From contig NC_079876.1 of NCBI RefSeq assembly GCF_029227915.1, forward strand, positions 17,176,001 through 17,240,000: a stretch of DNA of 64,000 bases, in the 5' to 3' direction. The notes beneath the pieces are model-generated. The model did not search any database, was not told the origin of the DNA, and saw only the letters and a program-made list of their open reading frames with translations. The stretch comes from Hydractinia symbiolongicarpus (taxonomy: Eukaryota > Cnidaria > Hydrozoa > Anthoathecata > Hydractiniidae). Below are positions 11,400 through 21,574 of this stretch, piece by piece. The position numbers were made by a program, and so were the translations under genes. The first letter of the stretch is position 1, and every line of letters starts with the position of its first letter.

Positions 11400-12240
11400 G
11401 AAAACCACAAAGTTGGAGCTCATAATGGATATTGGTCCACGATTCAGAGATAAATGGAGCTAAACATAGTTTAGCTCATGTTGATTGCAGTTTCAAGTTA
11501 GGTTGCTAGCTGGTTGGGTGAATTAAAATATAAAAACACTATATTGAGCTTCAAAATTGGTGCATGTTGTTTTGTTTACCCACATTGGGTATTGCCTCAA
11601 TTAGCCAGGGCACTGAGCCTAGCCTCTGTAATGGCATATAAATTAGGAATTTCCATCACATTGCCCTCTGACCTAAACTGACAAGATTGTCTTTAAAATC
11701 CAACTGAAGATTTCCACACGCACCCATCTATTGCATTTTTAACACTGTATTTCTTTTTCTTTCTTTTTTTATATTCAACCTTATTACTGCTGGATCGTTG
11801 ACGTCCGTTGGTATAATGGTAACTTCATCGAGTGGGTCAGCATGGATATGAATCTTCACCTGACATACTGTCCATTTGCTTTAGCTACACGGTTTCCTTG
11901 CATTGATTCGATTTGGTTTTATGAATCAACAAGGTTTTTCTCCAGTGGTGGAAGCAATTGGCCTACATCAATCAATTTTTATTTTGAATTTTTTGAATTT
12001 TATTTTTTTGGTGTTTATGTTGGACAGCATTTGTGAGTCTACTGCTTATGGTGTGTCACCGTGCGTGTACCCCAGTGAAGATACGGTGTGTTAATCTCAG
12101 GTGTATGTTAGAACATAGCGTAAGTAAACAATGAGACGGTTAAAGGAAAGGAAAAGTACAACGGAAAGAGTGAATATGCTGGGCTGCCTTCGTCAGCCTT
12201 CGTTGTGTGGTGTGTGCGTACTCATGAGATAAGGGAAATT
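11400..12240. other. No supported gene
   Basis: AT-rich sequence between the Gypsy remnant and the purine-rich array. No exon with matching splice sites or known motif was found. Confidence 0.4.
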
Positions 12241-12245
12241 TTACA

Positions 12246-12500
12246 CGAGTAGTTGTAAAAAAGAGAGAAAGGAAACAAGTACAAGTACAAGTTGTAAAAA
12301 AGAGAGAAAGGAACCAACAAAAAGTTGTAAAAAGAGAAAAATGAAACAATGAGAAGTTGTAAAAAAGAGAGAGAAAGGAAAAAACAAAAGTTGTATAAAA
12401 GAGAGATAAAGGAAACAACGAAAAGTTAAAAAAAAAGAGAGAAAAAGAAAACAACAAACAGTTGTAAAAAGGAGAAAGAAAATTCCAAGAAGGTAACAAC
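12246..12500 (+). repeat. Purine-rich tandem array
   Basis: About seven degenerate copies of a roughly 35-45 bp unit built as AGTTGTAAAAAAGAGAGAAA followed by GGAAACAAC-like sequence. The plus strand is almost all purine. Long open frames on the minus strand here (Phe/Ser/Leu-rich) are products of the repeat and not genes. Confidence 0.75.
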
Positions 12501-12574
12501 AGGTAGTTGTTGAAAACATAGGTGTCACGGAGAGTGTCATTAAATTGGGTACACACGCAGGAGAGTTTTGTGTA

Positions 12575-12690
12575 ATTTTGCAATTTTTGGCATATCGGAA
12601 AAGTGGGACCCGGGATCCTGTTGAGTCAGGACAGGGGACTGGAGACGTGGGATCCTGATATCGGGACGTAGGACGCAATGTGGCAAAAAT
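12575..12690 (+). repeat. Left arm of a GGGA-rich inverted repeat
   Basis: The block GCATATCGGAAAAG, then GGGACCCGGGATCCTGTT and GGACGTAGGACGC matches the reverse complement of 14430-14545. It is probably one end of a composite or nested repeat of about 2 kb that encloses the NTPase-fragment element. Confidence 0.45.
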
Positions 12691-13039
12691 TTTATGATAC
12701 AAAATACTGACCCACTCTATAAATCATAAAGTCAGCATTTTTTATAATTTTTGTGCTATAAAAAAGTATTCCTACTGTGAGTGTGGGTGATTAAAACACA
12801 TTGTAGATCTTTAAAAAGTTTAAAAGTAAGATAATTTTAAAAGAATAAAAGATGAAAGAAATGAAAATGCTATTAACACCGTTATATTACCAGTCAACAT
12901 TTTCCTGCACAAGCTATATGTCGATAAGAACAGAATAAGAACAATGGCAAGACTGAAATTTTACTGATTTGCTCTTTTCCTGCAAAAAAAAACTATAGTT
13001 TATTTTAACCCGGGGTGAATTCAAAACTAAACACGAGTA

Positions 13040-13560
13040 AATACAATACATAAAATTATAACGTCATCAATATTGACCTCACTCTCTATATCTTGTTTTA
13101 GTCACCCAATAAAAGCAAATTTAACATTTTATTCTTTTTAAAACTAAAGAAGGATGACCATAGAGTACCATTTCACCCTTGGTTGCTACCCAGGGCAGCA
13201 TAAACAGACAGCTAGGCCCACAAAAGCCTGGATGGCTAGCTGACAATTTACCAGTACAAGAACACTGTTGTACAACATTCTGACGCAAAGTTTTGCCTAA
13301 AAAAAGAGAAGTATTTGAAACACAATGGTTGATATTGATGTTGTTGCAGCTTCCATACAGGATGGGGATCTTTCAGAAAATGTTAGAATTGACACTTCAT
13401 TAAAATTTACTACTGCGCATTAAATCGGTCATAATATCGAAGGAACAAAACCGTTATTGATACATCCGGCAAAAACTCAAACAACAGAGGAAAATTTTAT
13501 CACAATGTTAGCGTTCTATCGTATTAGGTAGTAGCTGCCATTTTATTTACTACTAAAATT
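13040..13560 (+). repeat. Dispersed element, copy 1, carrying a gene fragment
   Basis: 13040-13320 matches the reverse complement of about 28790-29060. Shared blocks include GGATGACCATAGAGTA-like, GGTTGCTACCC, TTACCAGTACAAGAACACTG and TTTTGCCTAAAAA. The shared sequence resumes at TTCTATCGTATTAGGTAGTA (about 13515). Between the two blocks copy 1 holds about 190 bp of NTPase-like coding sequence, where copy 2 has only a few dozen unrelated bases. No transposase gene is present. Confidence 0.6.
13325..13512 (+). pseudogene. Fragment of the HEPN/NTPase gene family
   Basis: Translation gives MVDIDVVAASIQDGDLSENV, then a stop, then IGHNIEGTKPLLIHPAK. This aligns collinearly with residues about 574-634 (4184-based numbering) of the minus-strand NTPase exon at 1666-4153, for example PIDIDRVAATIQDEHLSEDV and IGHNIKGTKPLLIHPES. 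One in-frame TAA interrupts it. It encodes only the segment between the ATPase core and motif V, so it is a broken piece and not a gene. Confidence 0.7.
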
Positions 13561-14429
13561 TTGAATTTTTCTACACCATACATGCAACTTTCGTTTTCAC
13601 AAAAAAAAAAATGGTTGACAACTATTAGAAGTGTAAAAAGGACTCTAATAAAAAAAGAACAAACGATATTATATGCTACTTAATGCTACTTTGGTGTTGT
13701 AAAAAGAATACTTTATCTAATCTGTAACCTTAGCTAGCTCTAAGGTTGGTCTGGATTAGTTTTCTAGAAGCCTGCTAGAGCTAAGTTTGACTACGTGTAA
13801 CAGACACATTACGTTGTTGCTTTTGTACTGATGAAGAAGTTCAGTTTACGTGATATATAATAAGAAACAAATTTTAATATCTGGAGTAAAAATTAGAGCC
13901 TGGACATATTCTTTAGGATATTCTTAATTTTTATTCCATTTTTCAACCTCGATATTCTTATAGAGTATAAAAAAAAACGTGTGTACACTCTTTTGTTCAC
14001 AAGATGAAGAACGTCACACTTATAAAAACCTTAACACCATTTGTCAGTGTGATATCAACAAAAAATCTCCTGCATTCATAATCTTTTCTTTGCTTAAAAA
14101 CATTGTGGTAGGTGTTCACGATTCATGACACATTTTGAATGGTACGTAAAACCAGACAACGCTTTGTGTATAATTTTGATTTTACCTTTCTTAGTTTTTA
14201 TCATTTAATATTCTTTTTTACAGTTTCTTTTTTATTCTTTGTTCAACGTGTTTATATTTTTGAAACACGCTTTGTGTATAATTTTTATTTTACATCTCTT
14301 TCTTAGAATTTCTATTCATTCCTTGTTAAAACATGTATATTTTTTAAAACACACATTGGGAATGACTACCATCGACATATCTTATTTTCTATCCAACGGT
14401 CCTGATTTTACACTTTCGATACAGAGTCC

Positions 14430-14545
14430 CGCGAAACTGTTAAAATAGGTATTTTCCAGGGTCCTGCATCCCGCATCCTGAGTCCCGACTTAACAGGGTC
14501 CCGTGTGCCGCTTTTCCGATATGCCGCAATTTTAAAAAATTTAAG
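14430..14545 (-). repeat. Right arm of the GGGA-rich inverted repeat
   Basis: Contains GTCCTGCATCCCGCATCCTG, CAGGGTCCCG and CTTTTCCGATATGCCGCAAT, the inverted counterpart of 12575-12690. The two arms are diverged but collinear. Confidence 0.45.
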
Positions 14546-14823
14546 AGGCCTGGGAAGAGCAAACAAGGTGTCATTTTAACAAAAATTGTAATAAAATTGT
14601 AATAAAATAAATGTCCAGCTTGTCAACCTCCCCGTGGCTGTTTTTCATTTTTTGATATTGTGACCGTGTGCAAGGAAAAAATAAACATTGTGCCAATATC
14701 AAATTGAGCCCTGGGGAAGAGATTGACAGCTTGTAAGTAAAAACTAAAAAGTAGGTGCATTCTTATTAAGGACCAGTAAAATCTGTTTTGCGGCTGCTTA
14801 TTCTTATTATCAAAGTATTTCTC

Positions 14824-15292
14824 ACGAGGGTGCCGATAAGCCGCATACGCCGTAAAAAGTGCGGGCGTTTTCGGGTGAGTTCAGCGTTTTGAAAAAAATT
14901 CAAGTATTCGCCCGAAAAAACCCGCATAGGCCCGAAAAATGCCCGAAAAATATAAAAAACAGACACTAATATGATTCATAAAAACTATAAAAATTAAAAT
15001 AAACTTACTATGTAGTAGCAAAGTTCTTAAAAGAACTGTTTTTGATGGTTTTTGATAAAGTTTACTTTATAAATAACTTATATATAAACTTTATTAACTC
15101 CTTTCTCTTCTAGCGCCTTCTTTCCAACTATTGTCCGCATGGTTTGTTAACAAGGAATTGCATTTCGGGAATGTTGCGGTCGAGCTCGGAAAAGTGCGGG
15201 CGGTTTCGGGGGACAACCGCCAACTTTATTTGAAAAGTCGCCCGAACTCGCCCGTATATATGCGGGCGTTTGCGGCTTATCGGCACCCTCTT
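14824..15292. mobile_element. Small TIR element with 8-bp target duplication
   Basis: The termini carry a perfect 20-bp inverted repeat GAGGGTGCCGATAAGCCGCA (with the complement ending near 15290). The flanks repeat TATTTCTC on both sides (14816-14823 and 15293-15300), an 8-bp target-site duplication as made by hAT-like transposases. The interior is unusually GC/CpG-rich with several GCGGGCG and GCCCG motifs. There is no coding capacity. Confidence 0.7.
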
Positions 15293-15879
15293 TATTTCTC
15301 AGCCAAGAAGTAGAAACATAACTTCTAACGTTTTGGAATCATCCAAAATACGTCCAAAATACACTAATATCAAATATATATAGATTACAATGGGATAAGA
15401 TGTGATAAAATAAAAAAATATTTAAAGCAAAAACATTACGAGGATCATGCATTATTACGGTTTAGTGGTTATAACTCTTGTACTTTGTGCCCAAGCCATG
15501 TCAGGGAGATTGGGGAGATGGCACACTGTGTTGGCCGTTGTATGTTGCAGGGAGTTGTCTGGTAGAGCGCAGACCCTTATTAGGTCTGTGTGTCCTGTAC
15601 TGTGTCCTAAACTGTTGATAAAAATTTTTTTAAGATTTTATGTAGCTCAAAGAGAGCATTAAATACTCCAGGACTCCGCATCAAAGCCATGGCCCCTGCT
15701 GGAAATAATAGACAGGGTATATCCCTTGATATCTGTGAGGCTAGCCATGTAAAATATGCACATGCATCTTTATTGTTAAAAGTATTGAGATCAGCAATCT
15801 TGTTGACTCTCGTTTTCGTTAGAGGCTGCCATTTTAATTATATATATTTGCCACAAATAAATAAATAAACTTACATTTT

Positions 15880-16215
15880 AATTGCGCAAAATGGTTTTTC
15901 CCGCTGTAGATATTGTCTCGCTTATCCAAACTTCGCTCATTTCGCAGATAATATATTTTTTTGCATAGAAATTTTTAAGATTTATTTTGCTAAAGTTTAA
16001 CGATATTTTTCTTGAAGTTGAAGGCGTTTCATCAGTGACCCATGCCTCAACACGGCCAGAAAATCTATGTGTTTTGAAAGGGGCATGTTTGTCAGCCACT
16101 GTTTTAACATTTTTATTCAGTTTCTCACATGCTTCATCAAGGTCATCATAATTATTAAAATATGGACCAGAAAAGCCTCTTCACTGAAGTTCTTGTAGCT
16201 ACGAACCTTGCATAT
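15880..16215 (-). mobile_element. LINE fragment (endonuclease-RT linker)
   Basis: Read on the minus strand, VRSYKNFSEEAF, then DDLDEACEKLNKNV and ADKHAPFKTHRFSGR are typical of the linker between endonuclease and reverse transcriptase in CR1/L2/Jockey-type LINEs. A segment encoding TPSTSRKI is duplicated (near 16010 and 16220). Frames are broken. Confidence 0.5.
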
Positions 16216-16833
16216 TTTTCTTGAAGTTGAAGGCGTTTTTTTTTGTTGAAGTTGAATATAAATATTTGTTGAAGTTGAAAAATATTTTAATAATAATAAT
16301 AATAATAAATATTTAAAGTGGCTAGACCAGAAAATCACAAAAACCTATAGTTAGTGGATTGTTTCCACTGGGGGCCACTAGAACAAAAAAGAAACAAAAA
16401 ATGATAAACCTTAGACTGCCTCAACTTCTTTAGCGGAAGCTGTTTTCTTCTTTGTGCTAAACTTTTATCGTACCATACATTTTAAGTCAGGAACTCCCAT
16501 ATTTTGTCACATGACTTCAATAGTACTGACACGTCAGAATGTTTTACTAAACAATGCATCCTTCACAATAAAGAAGTTAAACACTATTGTCATTTACAAA
16601 TTAGCCTCGCTTATTGGTTTTTTGTATAATTATTTTTATAAAGTTTTTACCATTTTAGGTAATGTGCGTTAATACTGTTGAAGTTATCGAGACATCAATT
16701 TCAGTTGAAAATATATAAACATAGTCATAAGAAAAAAAGATAGCCTGGCGTCTCGGGGCCGTTTCTATTGTTCTCGCTAATCATGTTGTCAAAACGGGGG
16801 TGGCCCGAGCGCCAATACACTAAAATCAGCAAG

Positions 16834-18033
16834 ATGGCTGCCGCAGCCGAAGATTACTTTGGAGATGAAGATTTGGATGCTATTTTGTTGATACTTGAGG
16901 AGAATATTCTCGAAAATAATACAGATTTTACTGGAGAGTTCGAGGGAATAGCTGATGAAATCAATGATGAGGTTCCTGCTGCGGGATTTCAGTGTGCTGA
17001 GTGCGAAAAAGTATGCAAAAGTCAACGTGGTTTAACCAGGCATCGTCATGTAAAACACGCACCCACAAATACTGATTCTGCCATTGCTTCGACATCACAA
17101 AATGTGAAAAAGACCCCTGAAGAGTTGCTACATCCTCTATACTTCAAGAAATATGTAAACGCTAGTGCATTGAAGCTAGCAAAGGATGAATGTTACTCTG
17201 AGAAAACACGTGAAGAATTTGATGGCTACACAGTGACACTTGATGAGGCAAATGCATCATATGCTTATGTTCGTGATGTAATTGGTCAATTCAAGGGAAA
17301 TGCTGAGAAATTTTATCCAAAATTTTACAAATGTATATCAGCAGATGAAGTCATCTTTCAGAAATTATCACGGAAATGTTCAGTTCTACTTGGTTGTGAG
17401 GTAGCAAATCATGTCTTGGCTCATATCACAGGTTCTATTGTGAAAGAAAACACCGTTGAATTTCCGAAACCATGTTACAGTGCCAAGGAAATCAATATCA
17501 TAAAATATTTGAGTGGTTATGTCTTTTCCACAATGTACAGGCGATTGAGACGTTCAAAAGCTACACAGAGTATGTTGGGTGTTCAATGTTTGAACATACT
17601 TATAGTTGGCAAGCAATCGGCCGATGAAAGTTGCGAAAGTGATGTCCTAATAAAAGCTAAGGATAGAGGCGGTCTATGGAGTGTTACCCCAGAAGTTCAT
17701 GCAATATTTACTGAAGTCGAAACATCATTTCGCGAATCAACAGCTAATTTTGGTAGACAAATAGACAGCAAAAAAATGGTATCAAAACTTATGGAAAATT
17801 CATACATTTTGTGTAATTTCAATAAATTGAGAAATATTTCTGCTGAAAAAGTTGAAAAAGAAATAGCGTTGAATTTGTTGGATCACTTGATAACACTTTA
17901 CATCCGTGTGCGAACGTTTTCTTTGGTGAAAGATAAAATTGAACTACATAAAATTGCCTCGAAAAAAAAGAAGACCAGATCACTTCGAACCGAGATAAAA
18001 AAATCATCTGTATCACTGGACAAAGGTCATTGA
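16834..18033 (+). CDS. C2H2 zinc-finger protein encoded by the P-element-like transposon
   Basis: Intact frame of about 399 residues from the ATG at 16834 (context AGCAAGATGGCTGCC). An in-frame ATG at 16768 lies in a poorer context near the terminal repeat. An acidic N-terminus is followed by one C2H2 finger (CAECEKVCKSQRGLTRHRH..H, C-x2-C-x12-H-x4-H) at residues about 54-75. The rest is a helical domain with IIKYLSGYVFSTMYRRLRRS and a very basic tail. I do not recognise the C-terminal domain. Its position inside the TIRs, opposite the transposase, suggests a DNA-binding accessory or regulatory protein of the element. A captured host gene is the alternative. Confidence 0.7.
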   Translation: MAAAAEDYFGDEDLDAILLILEENILENNTDFTGEFEGIADEINDEVPAAGFQCAECEKVCKSQRGLTRHRHVKHAPTNTDSAIASTSQNVKKTPEELLHPLYFKKYVNASALKLAKDECYSEKTREEFDGYTVTLDEANASYAYVRDVIGQFKGNAEKFYPKFYKCISADEVIFQKLSRKCSVLLGCEVANHVLAHITGSIVKENTVEFPKPCYSAKEINIIKYLSGYVFSTMYRRLRRSKATQSMLGVQCLNILIVGKQSADESCESDVLIKAKDRGGLWSVTPEVHAIFTEVETSFRESTANFGRQIDSKKMVSKLMENSYILCNFNKLRNISAEKVEKEIALNLLDHLITLYIRVRTFSLVKDKIELHKIASKKKKTRSLRTEIKKSSVSLDKGH

Positions 18034-18685
18034 ACCTCTTATACAAACTAATTAAACGGCTATTTTTATAGCCACACACTTGAAAAAAGCATTATTATGG
18101 CAAATGGCATATAAACTTTATATTTTAGAAGGATACTGTATCCCAGAATTTCATATCTATGGTAAGGCACTTATTTTTTATTGCTGTTGTATAGAAAAAA
18201 TATGTTGAACTTCATCCCTATATATAGCAGATTTCGTGAATTTTGATTCTTTTCGCTTAAAATTTGGGAAGGAAGAAAATAATTTTTTTAATACAATGTT
18301 TCGCAAATGTTTTGAAAAGTCAAAATAATTTTTGGGGTTTTTCAGCTCTTGAAAGTTTATGTATCACACAAAAAAGATTTCTTCAATATTTTTCTAATTT
18401 TTCATTAATCGCTAAATTAAATCTCGTAAATTTCTGTCTAAGGTACTAAGATTACAGTAAAAAAAAAAATAAAGTAAGCTAATTTTATCATCGTCAAAAA
18501 CCGTGAAACTGAAAAATTTGAAAACTTTAAAAAAATAAAGGCAAATAAAAATTTTTGAAAAAATACGTACCTTGCAAAAATAGTTCACATTGCAGCAACT
18601 TCATGAGCAAGATTAATACCAAAAATATGTTTTTTCAAATGTGTGGCTATAAAAATAGCCGTTTAATTAGTTCGTTGTGTACAAG
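18034..18685. repeat. Central inverted repeat between convergent transposon genes
   Basis: About 43 bp at 18046-18088 (AACTAATTAAACGGCTATTT and on to CACACACTTGAAAAAA) is repeated inverted at 18630-18672. Each arm also contains its own hairpin, GGCTATTTTTATAGCC. It lies immediately after both stop codons, so it probably forms the shared 3' end or transcription-termination region. Confidence 0.65.
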
Positions 18686-19843
18686 TTAGTTCTTTTTGTT
18701 TCTTTTACGGCATGGAACAGTCTCAACATCTATTGTAGTGAGTATAGGGTCATCATTGCGGCAGTTACCAGCTATCGGTCGAAATAATTTTGATGTACGA
18801 ATTGTATTGTCGTTGTAACCAAAATCCCTAAGTGAAGGATTATCTTTACGGTGTCCAATTGACCGTTGCTGGCCAAAATAATTTTCAAGTGGATCTTGAC
18901 AAAATCTTTCGGTAAATACATAAGGTACATTTTGAGATAGCAAGTATTTTATGAGCTCAATACTGGAGTAAACGGTCAATTGAAGTCCCTCATAGGTTTG
19001 CCAAGAAATAAACATATTCGCTCTAGCATTATCGGTATACTGAGCATCATTTCGGTCAGCGATAGAAATTTTCCAGTCGGTGAAGTATTTTAAGAAGGTA
19101 TCAATCAACCATGTGAAACGTTCATCATCAAGGCTTTCATATCGTTTTAGAAATGGTTTTTGTTTTCTGACACATTCCACAGAATTTCTGACATTCATAC
19201 AGTCAAAAAATTTGTCCAACATCCTGCAATATGTGGCCGTACCAATTGCATCCGGTGGACCATATGTCTGTAAAGCTTGAAATACAGATTCGCTCAACAC
19301 TTGAGCTGCAAGTCGCACATTTATGACTGAAAAGGGTGTCAAAGAAATGTGTTCATTTGTAATTTTTGGTACCAAGTGTAACCCACAATCTAAATCATCA
19401 TGAAAAAGCTTTGAGATATGATTCCATGTAAAATAATGACCGTCATTCCACATACTGCGAGTAGCACGGCCGGATAACGAATTAAGTAAACAGTTCCGGG
19501 ATGTCTTAATCAAGTGCGGCGGGTCAGATATAAAATAAATAAAACGTTTCTCTTCTGCCATTATGTTCAGTGTACGGTATGTAACATCAATGTCAGGATT
19601 AAAATCTTCAACTCGTTCCATGTGTTGATGCATTCGATACATAGTACGGTTTGGCGAGGCACCATCACTAGTCACTCCGACAACTTTCATACCAACATTG
19701 TCCTCTAAAATACCAACAGCTTTCCAAAACAACGGAAATAATTGTATTGAAGTAGCATTTGATGTAGCAAAATTTGCTAAAGAAAATTTAAGAGGATTAA
19801 CAATACTTCAGACCAGAAAAACCAAAACATGACTGGCTATATC
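18686..19843 (-). pseudogene. THAP/P-element transposase, C-terminal part
   Basis: Continuation of the transposase. FSLANFATSNATSIQL, FWKAVGILEDN and VVGVTSDGASPNR lead into the GTP-binding insertion-type region. The C-terminal box FCQDPLENYFGQQRSIGHR is a hallmark of THAP9/P transposases. The reading frame to the upstream half is interrupted by an in-frame TGA near 19809 and a frameshift near 19905. The tail ends PCRKRNKKN at 18686. Confidence 0.75.
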
Positions 19844-19857
19844 TTCTGATTTTGATT

Positions 19858-21351
19858 TTAGTAAGGTGGCATAATCCAGTTCTGTGTCTCCCAGGTCAAC
19901 AAAGCCATTAAATCACCTGTGTGCTTGTCCCACACTAAATTCTCTTGGATTTTCATTTCGTCCATCAAAATTATACAATACTTTTCTATTTCTTGAAATT
20001 TAGAAACAATATTTGCGAGCTCTTTGATAACAGGTGGATTAAATCCTTGTTGAGGCCGGATGTAATTTTTGTAATCTCTTAAGCGTCTACGACTTGGCAA
20101 AATTAAAAAACCTGTTTTATTTTTTTCATCATATCTGATATCATCGTATACCGCGGGTGATTTTGCTGCCAAGGCAAGACAATATCGGATGATCATTGGA
20201 TGATATCTCACTCCTTTTTTTGATGTTGATAAATAATTTTGTTGTTCTGCCCAAAATATTTTACTTTGGTCTGCACCAGACATGATAGTCGCAAGATCAT
20301 CACCAAGAGTTTCAGGAACCGGTACAGATTTCTTATTTATTTCAACGCGCAGTTGCTTGTTTTCATGTCTCAACTCTTGAACATAAAGTTTTACACGTTG
20401 CGGAGATGTCAATGTTATCAGTGCTTTCGGCTTGGCAGGAATGTTCATATTTGCACTTTTTCTTTTCAAACTAAGATCTTCCTTCTTCTCCACAAGAATA
20501 CATTCAGCACATTTTTCAATTCCATTTTGTATCAACAGGTAACAATTTGTCAGCCGATACCACTTTGTTTGGAATAAAGGCGAAGATGTGAATGATCCCA
20601 TAAAGATTTTTGGTACGGTATGTTCCAAACAGCTAGCAGAAAATTTTTCTGACAGTCCAGGGCATAATGTTAATGATGAAACCAAAAAACATAAATTAGA
20701 AATAGTAACATTTTTCACAGATCTGTCATGATTTTCATATATTTCATGTTTCACGGGAACTGACCACAACAAAGCGCGTACTACAAAATCAAGGTGTTGA
20801 TCAACATAAATCTCAAACTTTGGTACGGAATGAGTTTGATCATGGTGAAAAAAAGACATGCAACTTGTCGACGGTGAAGATACTACCCAACTGTTCAACT
20901 TCAAAGAACTCACACGATTTTTAAAATCATCAAATGATTTGTAATATGATGATGAAGTCTGTGTAGTTGATGCATATAAAAAAAGTTCCCTTTTATTTAT
21001 TATTGTGGAAGCAGAATCACGAGGTTTGGTGATGGTGGAAGATAAAGGATGACTTTTTGTTGGTAAATTCAGTGTTGGTAAAACTCCTGGATTAAGGGTT
21101 GCTTTTGTATTATGTTTGTAGTACTCATCCTCCTTGAAATGACGTTGACAAATATGTAAATTACACTTTTCAATTTGACCACGAAGTGAATTATCGATCA
21201 CGCGATCTTTAGTAATAATTGAGATTAGTTTATCCCTCCAATTCTTGTCGAAATCGCTTTTTCCAGCTGGCACTTTGAACAACGATAAACCCTTATACTC
21301 TGGTCGACGTGAGACTGAACAGCCGTAAATAGAACAATTAGCACCAGGCAT
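19858..21351 (-). pseudogene. THAP/P-element transposase, N-terminal part
   Basis: Starts MPGANCSIYGCSVSRR with a THAP zinc-finger domain of about 90 residues: Cys pair at 6 and 11, Trp in FDKNWRDK, CQRH, and the closing LPTLNLP. A Lys-rich linker and short coiled coil (LRHENKQLRVEINK) follow, then the transposase core start (ILPSRRRLRDYKNYI) and the acidic box IILMDEMKIQENLVWDKHTG. Near 19905 one base is missing relative to the expected GFVDLGD motif. The frame there shifts and ends at 19858, while the correct continuation is readable in the next frame. Confidence 0.75.
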
Positions 21352-21574
21352 AACAACTTTCAACGTATCAAATAACAATTTCGAAGTAAATTTCCAAAAT
21401 AAAACCAATGTTAGCAAACAAAACTTTCGATTTCCCTAACGAACATGCTAGAAAACCGCCATTTTAGATTTTGATGCATTCGAGAGAATGGGCCCGAGTT
21501 TAGAAACGGCCACAAAACGATAGAACAATGGCCTATTGTTACTGTCCAGACTATCTTTTTTTCTTATAACTATG

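Larger units (their letters stand above)
16720..21574. mobile_element. P-element-like (THAP) DNA transposon with two convergent genes
   Basis: Terminal inverted repeats start CATAGTCATAAGAAAAAAAG (16720) and, on the other strand, CATAGTTATAAGAAAAAAAG (from 21574). They continue GATAG(C/T)CTGG with two mismatches in 29 bp. The element is 4,855 bp. It holds a minus-strand THAP/P-element transposase (21351 to 18686) and a plus-strand C2H2 protein gene (16834 to 18033) that converge on a central inverted repeat. No 8-bp target duplication is evident: the flanks read TATATAAA and CTCAATAC. The transposase is broken, so this copy is probably non-autonomous. Confidence 0.85.

Noticed and set aside
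12140-12702. Two overlapping minus-strand open frames of about 150 codons
   Set aside because: They are Phe/Leu/Ser low-complexity products of the purine-rich array; no domain or start context.
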